Assembly: GCA_020310875.1 (NCBI GenBank)
Contig: CM035417.1
Coordinates: 92,885,212 to 92,949,211, forward strand
Direction of reading: 5' to 3'
Source of the DNA: Ceratopteris richardii
Taxonomy: Eukaryota; Streptophyta; Polypodiopsida; Polypodiales; Pteridaceae
Length of the DNA stretch: 64,000 nucleotides
Shown here: positions 23,697 through 32,260 of the stretch, in pieces
Layout of the letters: every line of letters begins with the position of its first letter
How positions within the stretch are numbered: the first letter of the stretch is position 1
Notes under the pieces: generated by a model
Seen by the model: the letters and a program-made list of their open reading frames with translations, nothing else
Told to the model about the DNA's origin: nothing
Databases searched by the model: none
Translations under genes and position numbers: made by a program

Positions 23697-25880
23697 TTAA
23701 AAACTTTGATCCTCGAATTCTTCAGGAATAGGTCTTGTCCGAAGAGAAGTCCTATTCTTGATATGATCTACACATACCGTCATGAATTGGACTGCCTTTT
23801 TTCCATCCTTACTACGGATTCGCGCATAGGCCGATCCATCTTCCAAGACTCTTGTTTCCATTCTTAAGGCAGTAATATATGGCTGCCCTAAAATCAACGA
23901 ATAACTAGAATGATCTTGCACGAAAAAATTTTGATAATCACTAACGTCTCCAATTGTAACTAGAACCTGCGGGCATGCACCAAACAACTCACTTGGCATC
24001 GAGTTCGCAGCCTTAATTCTCCAACCAGGCTGCATGTCTATTGGCCATTTCCCCTTCATATAAAGATCTTTGGACATCAAGTTAACTTCAGATCCGTGAT
24101 CGATAAGAGCGACAACTGGAGTGCTAATTTTTTCTAATCTCACCAGCGTCTCAGTTGTGGCTCGAGCCCAATGATCTTTAGTATAATAACTCGAAGGAGT
24201 TATTTCTGAAGGATTCCGCTCCAAGGATATTTCCTCATGCACGCATGGTTGAACATTAGTCTCAATTGGTTCAAGTACATTTTTTAGCTCTTGTACTTGT
24301 GCTTGCACAGTATGAACAGGAGTCTCTTCATCCATTCTTTCAATCTCTTGCATGTCAACTATTGGTTGCCGTTTTCTTCTTAAAAGGTCAATTATTACTT
24401 CTAGAAATTCTCTTTTTGCTATCCCCAATAACTCACCGAGTGTAAATTCGATTACACTATCGAGCACTCTTTTCTCGAGAACTTGTTTAAGATCTGTGGC
24501 TTGCTCTATGTGCGATTTTAGCATATATGAGGGATTTCTCACTCTTCCTTGTCCTTTTCTCACAGGTTGCATTTCTTGATCTTGAGGAGGAATATTATCG
24601 TGGGTAGGGACTGGCATCTCAGCAGAAGTAGGAATTTGAACTTGAGTCGGAATTTTATTTGGTTGGATTATTGTCGGTTGTGATGGTGGATCTATTTGAG
24701 TGGGTTGGTTTGTTTGTGTTGGTTGATTTTGGTTTGGTATTTGAGGTTGTTCATGTGAAGCTTCTACTTGACGCCTAGTTCTTCTTTTCTCCTCTTCACC
24801 TTCATTGGTTCTCCTTCGTTTCTCTTCCACGACTGCTTCATGCTCTACCGAAGAGCATAGATATGTAACAACCGAGAGAGTATCTACAGGATCATTCCAT
24901 CCACTTACCCCTCGGATTTCATTACTGGCTGTTTTTAAAATTTCATGATGCATCTTCCCGCGATCTAAGGACTTTATCACTTTAGACCACGGTTCTATAT
25001 CATTATTTTCGTCAATTACCTGACATGCATACGTATGCGATGTTGAAGCAACGTTTTCACATGTGCCAGGGAAGAATATTCTCATGCCTCCCCGACCAAA
25101 GTTAATGTTTACCTTTTCTCCAGTCTTAGAGTCATATATCATCTTTTCCTTAACGAATACCAAATTCTTTGCCAATGCTTCTTTGAAGCTCTCACACGAG
25201 TATCTGTTATGCTCCAAAGAGTCACACCAAATACATCTTTTAATTTCAGGAGCTTTTGGGTTTTTAGGTGCCGGTGCTTGTAAAGATTGAGATTCAATCA
25301 ACTGCTTCATACTTTGAATTGTAAGATCACTAAATTTTTTAAACATATCTTCCATTGTATTAGTGGGCACAACATCCTTTGGTGTTGGTAGGTTTACCTG
25401 AGGGTTCTGTATAGGTTGCTGAACAGCCTGAGCTTGTTCTTCTTGCATATCATCATGCCAGCTCTGCATGAACTTAGACAAAGTTCTTTGCTTTTCTACG
25501 TATCCTCTAACAACTTCATCCACATTACCCCAGTCTTCGGTAAGACCAGACTCAGTTCCTACCTGTTGTAATTGTGGAAAAATTTCTTCTCGGGCTTTCG
25601 AATCTATAGCCCGAAGAAACAAGGATACCTTTTCTTGATCTATAGCCCTCCTATCATAATCAGATAAGTCCGCAAATTGCTGATCAAACTCCCTTTTTAT
25701 ATCTAAAATGGATTGATCTTTTGGTTTATGTATCCACTTTAGAAATGTGGATCTAGTCACTTTATCTTCGTCATCCAGCGCAAACATCCTTGTGAGCATC
25801 ATCTTATATTGTGACCATCTTATTTGCCCTTCTACAACTAGTCGAGGTGCATCCACAACTAGTCGGTCACGCAAATGCAA
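23697..25880 (-). CDS. gypsy-3 gag-protease ORF
   Basis: About 727 codons on the minus strand. The first 150 residues look like a capsid region (FLKWIHKPKDQS, YVEKQRTLSKFMQSW). A CX2CX4HX4C zinc knuckle (CIWCDSLEHNRYSC) lies near residue 217, a Gln/Pro/Thr-rich linker near 370-430, and a retropepsin near 600-690 with active-site motif ALIDHGSEVNLMS and the LILGQPYI flap-end motif. The DHGSEVNLMS and LGQPYITALRMET style is what I recall from fungal Ty3/gypsy proteins. Pol starts 33 bp after this frame ends. Open throughout. Confidence 0.9.
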   Translation of the reverse strand: MHLRDRLVVDAPRLVVEGQIRWSQYKMMLTRMFALDDEDKVTRSTFLKWIHKPKDQSILDIKREFDQQFADLSDYDRRAIDQEKVSLFLRAIDSKAREEIFPQLQQVGTESGLTEDWGNVDEVVRGYVEKQRTLSKFMQSWHDDMQEEQAQAVQQPIQNPQVNLPTPKDVVPTNTMEDMFKKFSDLTIQSMKQLIESQSLQAPAPKNPKAPEIKRCIWCDSLEHNRYSCESFKEALAKNLVFVKEKMIYDSKTGEKVNINFGRGGMRIFFPGTCENVASTSHTYACQVIDENNDIEPWSKVIKSLDRGKMHHEILKTASNEIRGVSGWNDPVDTLSVVTYLCSSVEHEAVVEEKRRRTNEGEEEKRRTRRQVEASHEQPQIPNQNQPTQTNQPTQIDPPSQPTIIQPNKIPTQVQIPTSAEMPVPTHDNIPPQDQEMQPVRKGQGRVRNPSYMLKSHIEQATDLKQVLEKRVLDSVIEFTLGELLGIAKREFLEVIIDLLRRKRQPIVDMQEIERMDEETPVHTVQAQVQELKNVLEPIETNVQPCVHEEISLERNPSEITPSSYYTKDHWARATTETLVRLEKISTPVVALIDHGSEVNLMSKDLYMKGKWPIDMQPGWRIKAANSMPSELFGACPQVLVTIGDVSDYQNFFVQDHSSYSLILGQPYITALRMETRVLEDGSAYARIRSKDGKKAVQFMTVCVDHIKNRTSLRTRPIPEEFEDQSF

Positions 25881-25913
25881 TTCTGAAACGTATACAAAGT
25901 TGTCTATTAGTTC

Positions 25914-26117
25914 TTAGTCACTTAATGGTGTAAGACCCGTACCAAGGTATCGTGCCTCCAATTCATATTCCTTACAAAAACGAGTAACATTTTTACCACT
26001 GAAATATCCACTTCTTCTGATTACTCGCTCATGAAATGCCTGAATGGCACTCCGTCTTTTCTCGTCCTGCTGAAAGCGCAGGAGTTGGGTTATAATATCC
26101 ATTGTTGCGTCACCCAT
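25914..26117 (-). CDS. gypsy-3 small leader ORF upstream of gag
   Basis: 67 codons, starting 98 bp after the 5' LTR: MGDATMDIITQLLRFQQDEK, then a basic helix-like part. It is the first ATG-initiated frame of the element and ends shortly before gag, so it probably supplies the gag N-terminus or a short separate peptide. How the two are expressed together is not something the sequence alone shows. Confidence 0.5.
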   Translation of the reverse strand: MGDATMDIITQLLRFQQDEKRRSAIQAFHERVIRRSGYFSGKNVTRFCKEYELEARYLGTGLTPLSD

Positions 26118-26194
26118 AAATGATCAAGCACAATGAGCTCACTCAACCGCACCACTCTTTAAACTAGGATCAGGATCTCTACACTCTCCTCCTT

Positions 26195-26211
26195 TCACGT
26201 CGGGTTCACCA
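26195..26211 (-). promoter_or_regulatory. Primer-binding-site-like sequence of gypsy-3
   Basis: TGGTGAACCCGACGTGA on the minus strand, 4 nt after the 5' LTR end. TGG plus a run that can pair with the acceptor and T arm of a tRNA is what a primer site should show. I do not know which tRNA it pairs with. Confidence 0.65.
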
Positions 26212-26215
26212 GGTA

Positions 26216-28758
26216 TGTCGCGATGGATCGTGGAAAGGAGGGAGGAAGTCGAACGAGAGTTTACTAGAGAAGAATGTAAGAACTTGTATGGAGCTTCAAA
26301 AGCTCAAGCTCTTAACAAGAGGGAAAAGAATGCTTAGGTACTGAGAAATTGTTTGAGTGATGAGCATTCTTACAATTTATACATCCAATCAAGTTTTTAA
26401 TAGACTCGTACTCTTAAGTAAGCGAAACTCCTAAACCTTCCTAGAAGGAAGTAGGTATAAATTCTTCAACTCTTTAAAAGCATATGCACAACAAGTACAT
26501 TGACAAACAAAGGGTTTCGAATTACGTGACAATAGAGGAAAAACTTCTTGTATTCACCGTCCTATATTTTTCTTAATTAAGCAACGTTATGAGTATCAAA
26601 AGGAATAATTGTTCTTTCATATTATTTGAAAGAGAAAAGCTCCAAACATTGATTGCATTTTTACGTGCGTAGGAGTAGCAATATTTTCCCACGATGTTTG
26701 TGAACAAGTAACGACAGATGCATCTATTATATACACAAACATATGTGTTAAGTATACGCCTTATATGCTATGTGCAATATTTTACTTTTGCGCATAACCC
26801 TATCATTCTCATCTTTACAATACATCCTGCAGAGAATGTAGCGAAATGTACTCTATATTTTCGATGAAATGTGAAAACATTGAAGTCAGAAGAGCGGATT
26901 CTTTTTTATTCCATAACTGTTCAGACATATAAGATAAACAAAATGTTAACTATATGTTTATATTTATATACATAAGATGAAGTAACTTGGATATCCTCAG
27001 ATGAATATTTTTGAAAATCGGTTCACAGCAACACATAATATCTTATGTAGATCATTTGAAAGCAAGCGTCATATTTATGCGCAATCACCATGTTCAGAGA
27101 TTTATTAAAATGATCATATCAGAATATAGCACATGGTAGTCTGAAGAGATTAAGTTCGATCTTCACAGAAACTGTCAGAATGTACTAGCATCATTAGAAG
27201 ATAGTGTAAAGAGTTACGTGAATTCATTTCAATGAAACAATAACATGACAGAAGTCGCAAATACATCCATGGAAAATCACTATTCTAGATCAAACTATAC
27301 GAAATTATGTGCACAGATGATGCAATACCAAATGAGATACCATTATCTAAGCTTCAAAATGAGCAGCGTCTAGTTCTGATACAGTAGATACATTCCAGGA
27401 ACTACATCGCTTATAGAAACAAAAGAATTTGAAGTGCACACCTGTCTGATGCAAATGATTGCAACTCTTCATATTAAACTGCAAACATCATATTGTTTTG
27501 CAAATGAGATGGAAGCGATCGCCTATGGCCCAGTATGTCAATTCTTTCTGGTCTCATATCATTCAAAAATGAAGCTATATATGACGCTTCTTCCATTAAT
27601 CATACAGAAATTTCAAGGAACAGACATGGACATCGAGCGTCTCGGTTGTCATTAACATGGAGTAACAGATCGGTATTTCAAAGTGCCCCCCTATGCTCCC
27701 ACAGTAAAAGCTCTGCAGAAAATGTTGATGCCTATGGACATAGTTTATTAGTTATTTATCGGGGATAATGGAACATGATAATGGAACATGATAATGGAAC
27801 ATACAACCATCATCATGAATGCCTAACTTACTTTAATAGATCATCAGGATCGTGCTATAAAGTTTTTACATGCGACATCAGAATAGATTGTTACCGGAAA
27901 GAGTGCAGAAGTTCATCGGAAAGGAAGAAAAAGAATTCGCCCGTGCAAAATGATAGCATCATAAGGTTTCACCAATTCTGCACTTATCCCTACTTTGACG
28001 TCCGTGGCAGAAGGCAGAGCTGATGGTTCTTTCCCGAAGCGAAGCTGGTACAATCAACCGAGATGGAGACCAAGAAGAGATCCCCTTTGCCTTGTCTTTC
28101 CCAAAGGATCAGCAGCACTCCTCCTCAGATAAGTAACGCTTCCCCCTCTCCGTCTGTTGTCCTCCTCTGTGCCTCAGACTTCCGCCAGCGAGATTGACCA
28201 AACTTTTTCTTAGACGTGATAGGGACAGCAGGCCAAAAAAAACCTTTCCCCATCCCTCGTCACACATGCTGCCTGAAATTCCCCTGCCGCTTCTCCTCGA
28301 CTTTTCCTTCCTGCCATTCACGTGATGCTTCCTTCCATAATCTTCTTCTGCCAGGCGTCGACTTCACACACAAAAAACCCGTTTTCTTTTGCCACATGCA
28401 CACATATATTTACGTATTGGCACACGTTCCTTTCATTCTATCTCTTTATTTTCTCTTTTATTTTATACAACGTTGTTACCTTTAGTTTTTATTCAAAAAA
28501 CTCACACATTTATCTTCGATGCTCACATTAACATTCTTTGAAGGTGCAAGCAAATTTTAAAACTAAGGAATGTGATTCAATCATATGTATGCAAAAAGGT
28601 GGATTAAAATCTTGATCAAGGATAGGTATCACCTGATTATCCCTTTGAAGACCTCTTTCCATTTAAATTGGATATTACTTTTATATTTACCTTCAATGAA
28701 GCTTTAAAACGGTGTTCCCTACTTGACTATCAAGCTTTAAATTCGAATCTTGACCACA
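26216..28758 (-). repeat. 5' LTR of gypsy-3
   Basis: 2,543 bp, almost identical to 15298-17840. Flanked on its outer side by the ACGC target copy (28759-28762) and by the gypsy-2 extra ORF. Confidence 0.95.
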
Positions 28759-31700
28759 ACGCGCTCTTCGTGAGTGTGGCCCATCTCCTCTACCTGCTTC
28801 ATCCATGCTGATGGGGGTTCCTCATATGTATCCTGGACTTCCTCCGTAATTCTGCCTCCTGGAAGGGGTTGAGGCTCATAATTGTCTTCAAATGTCTTCT
28901 CCACTAGAATGACTACTGTATCTTCTTCTATGGTTTGATCAGGTGGGGAGGGAGGTCGTTCATACTGTAACAATTTAATTTTTAGTTCTGCCACCTGTTG
29001 CCGTAGCTCAAGTACCTCATTGGTTACTGGTAATTCTGGCTCTGGTGAGGTTGCAGCGTTGGTCATCTCTTTAGGTTCGCGTTGGTGTGGTGTAGGCACT
29101 TGGGCTTTCTGTAGGTCTTTGACTTGGTCAGCAAGCTGATCATGTGCTTCTAAGAGATTGGCATAGGTTTCCAATACTTGTTGTATGGTTTCTGAGGGGA
29201 TGGCTTGAAATTTGGCAGGGTCGATGGGTGCCCTTGGGGTATTTTCCATGGCTGCTTCGAGATTGTCTTGATTTTGTTGCTGTAGTCTTTTGTTTTCTTC
29301 TTGGGCAGCCGCTAAATGGCGTCGAAGTAGAGCCATGTTTCGTTGTAGTCTAGCGTTAGGGGCTAGCTGATCTCTAAGTTGTTCTTCCGTTGCCCTACGC
29401 TTCTCTGTATGTGTGGACTCGAGCTCCACCTGATATTGTTGGAGGGTGGTCACCTCCTGCTGTAACTCCGTATTAGACAACCCCAAGGCAGTGATACGTG
29501 CCTGGAGGTGGGATGACAATGTACAGAGCTCTGTATTGTTTTCTTCTAATAAATTGTATTCTTGTTTAAGTTGGGCAGCAGCTTCGAGCATGGTGTTGAG
29601 TGCATGACTAAATGAGGTGGGTGCAGGGGTAGAGGTGGAAGATGCAAGGGGTCGGGAGATGGGAAAGGGAAAAGTGGATGTTGTGCCTACAGTGTTTGGA
29701 AATGGCAATGTGAGTGAAATGATACGTGGTGATGTTGGAATAACAGTGGTGGTGGGTGATCCTGTGGATGGTGAGATGTCCATGGGATCGGATGTGAGAG
29801 TGTGTGATTCGTGCACTGTGAATACAGGAATGGTGGGTGGTGTGATAGTGGTGGCAGTGAAGGTGGGGGAGTGGGGTTGGGGAAGGGACTTTTTATTATA
29901 ATTCTCCACCTGTTGGAGTATGTTTACAAGGTTTGTCCAGAATGATGGTTGGGTGATTTGGGTTGATTCTGAGGGGGTTAACAGGGGTACTGTGGGTAGA
30001 GGTTGGGAGGAAGGAACTGTGTGGGTGAATGGAAAAGGTTGGGATAAGGTTTGGCTAGTGGCAAGTGGTTGTCCCAGGGCGGGGAGATAAGAGGGGTGAT
30101 CTATTATGGTTTGATCGATGGCCGGATGACCTATTTGGGGTTCAAAAATTTGGGCGAGAGTGATGGTTGTGGGTAAAGGGAAGGATGTAACAACGAAGGT
30201 GTGTACAATGGGTTCATGTTGGGTGGATATCGGTTGTTCAGAAAGACTAGTGGAGAAGGGTTCTGAGGGTTGAATGGGAGGTGACGGTGGAGATGGTACC
30301 TGTGTATTTACATCTTGTTTGTCAGTGGGATTTGGGCTAGCCATGTGAACATCCTCCGAAATGGTGGTAGGCAAGGCAGTAGACACTTCCATTTGAATCA
30401 TTTTTCCCTGCCGTGGCCGTGTATCAATCCTTCGTTGATCATAGGTAGGGTTCTCCCGATGGACCATAGTCCTCAATGCTTCCCCAATCCCACATGTGTC
30501 CGCCAATAGATTCAATGATTCAACAAAATGGGAATCTACATTCTCGGCTTGAAGCATTTGGTTCACTAGAGCTCGATTCGCCTCTTCTGTCATCTTGTGT
30601 CTTCTTTGTACTTGCCTGATTGTCTTGTATAGCCGCTTGAGTTGTGCCGTGTAGGCAGGGGCTTCCTCTTCACTCTCTTCTGGCTCATGTCTTTGTACTT
30701 CTTCCTGAACTTGTGTGCTTGGGTCATGAGGATGTTGTGCCACTTCTTCCCCATGTACTCTGCTCGTCTCGCCCCGTGGCTGTTCTCTTTGGACTGATGC
30801 ACCCGGATCAACATTGTTAGGGGAATCTTCACTGTCTGATAGGGGGACCGTCTGCAGGAATCTTTCAAAATCGAAGTTTGGATCTTCGGTGAAGGTGGCC
30901 ATAGATGCAAACTCTGCATCGGTAGGCAGTGGAGGGGCGGATGGAACGGGTTGTACCACCTCCCCAGCTTGAACTCCTTGAAGATGGATCGTGAAAGGTG
31001 TGACCTGAGCTTCTGGTCGGGGAGAAGCTTCGGTCGTGGCTTCTTGAGGGATCGTTACCTGGGAGAGCGATCCACGCATTCGTTTTGCCGGCTGGCTCCC
31101 TGACTTCCGCCCTTTGAACAGCTCCAATTGTGCATATTTTAAGGCTCTGGCAACCGGCACATCATATGCAAGACATCTATAGATGATTCTTGTAAGTGCA
31201 CAACAGCCATGTAAAGTGGGCTTCCTCACTCCTCGTTTGCCTGCCTCATACACTTGGTCCAAGATCCATACAGGCATATTGATGGGCAAGCTTCCAGTCT
31301 CTGCTAGATATAGCCCATACCATATTTTCTTGTGAGGTTGAGTGAAACGGTCCTGAGCGGGGAATGCGAAGTGTTGGAGGCACATCCGCAAAGGTATGGC
31401 GATGTTGGGGGTGAGGGCGCACATTTCTTTTAGCTTCTTGATTCTATTGCTTTTCATTGACTCAGGTATCAAGGGGTCGCGGTCAGAAGGTACATGCGTG
31501 CCATACATCTGAAGTGCCTCCCTGATTAAAGTGACATTCAATTCGAACTTCCTCATTTCCTCCAGATTTGACAAGGAGGGCACCCAGAATGTGCCTGAAT
31601 GATCTTTATCCCCTGTCGGCTTCAGCGTGGCAATTAGGTAGTAACACCTGAGGAAATCGGGTTTAGGCAGAGCTGCACTAAAATACGTTTGTAATCCTGC

Positions 31701-32030
31701 TTTTTGCCAGATATCTTGAAGTGGAGCTGCATTTTGCAATGCTTCGAATTCTCGTGAGAAGAACTGGAAGGTCCACCACACTCCTCCACATTCCATCTTG
31801 GATTCCCAGATGTGATCCGCGTCTCCCAAATCTCCTGGCATCTCATTGAACCAGTGAGAATGCCCCTTTACTCTTTCGGTTAGGCCATTGGGTGGATCTG
31901 GAATAGGAATTCTCCGCACATTCACGAACTCTTGAGGCCGAGCTGTTGGTGGGGCCTCCACTGGCATGGCATCCCAATTGATTGGAGCACCAGAGCCTGC
32001 CTGAGAGCTTGTGCCTGCCGCTGTTGCCAT
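28759..32030 (-). CDS. gypsy-2 extra ORF, upstream part (unknown, coiled coil)
   Basis: About 1,090 codons open on the minus strand from the ATG at 32030 to the gypsy-3 insertion point. Residues about 30-300 form a compact Trp- and Cys-rich region (SHWFNEMPGDLG, GGVWWTFQFFSREFEAL, LHGCCALTRIIYRCLAYDVP) of no family I can name. Residues about 380-760 are Pro/Thr/Ser-rich and low in complexity. Residues about 770-1000 are Gln/Glu/Leu-rich with heptad spacing (LEENNTELCTLSSHLQ, ELRQQVAELKIKLLQ), predicting a coiled coil. No clear signal peptide or membrane span, so it does not look like an envelope. It starts about 230 bp after the integrase frame, in sense orientation, and is probably an element-borne accessory protein. 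Confidence 0.75.
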
Positions 32031-32260
32031 GAGAGTAGGTTGCTTATCTGCTGGAAGAAGAAAGGCACATTAGTGTTGCATAGGAAACAAGATGTAATGG
32101 TGTTCCCTTCACAATACTAACATGACAATCCCGGAGGTCAGTGGTTAGTGGTGAAGTGTTTGTGATAGGTGTGAGTGGTGATTAAAGGTCAGTGTCATCC
32201 TAGATGCATACTTTGGTTATGCAATGGGCTCAGAATGCTCCTGTGTTAGTGTGGACGGAT

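Larger units (their letters stand above)
15298..28758 (-). mobile_element. gypsy-3, young and whole-looking Ty3/gypsy element of fungal-like lineage
   Basis: A 13,461-bp minus-strand element with two 2,543-bp LTRs that I find different at only about three positions (0.1%; below 0.1 million years at the assumed rate). A 4-bp target duplication ACGC lies at 15294-15297 and 28759-28762. Next to the 5' LTR is a primer-site-like TGGTGAACCCGACGTGA (minus, 26195-26211); next to the 3' LTR is a purine tract (rc of TCCACCCCCTCTG, 17841). It carries long open gag-protease and pol frames and looks whole. Inserted in the extra ORF of gypsy-2. Its pol motifs resemble basidiomycete Ty3/gypsy elements more than the plant groups I know. 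Confidence 0.95.

Noticed and set aside
29144-29901. Plus-strand frames across the gypsy-2 extra ORF
   Set aside because: Shadows of the long minus-strand frame; low-complexity Val/Gly composition mirrors the Pro/Thr codons on the other strand.
28759-32030. Retroviral-type envelope gene in gypsy-2
   Set aside because: Position fits, but I see no signal peptide, no convincing membrane span and no cysteine pattern of a surface protein; the C-terminal part is a coiled coil.
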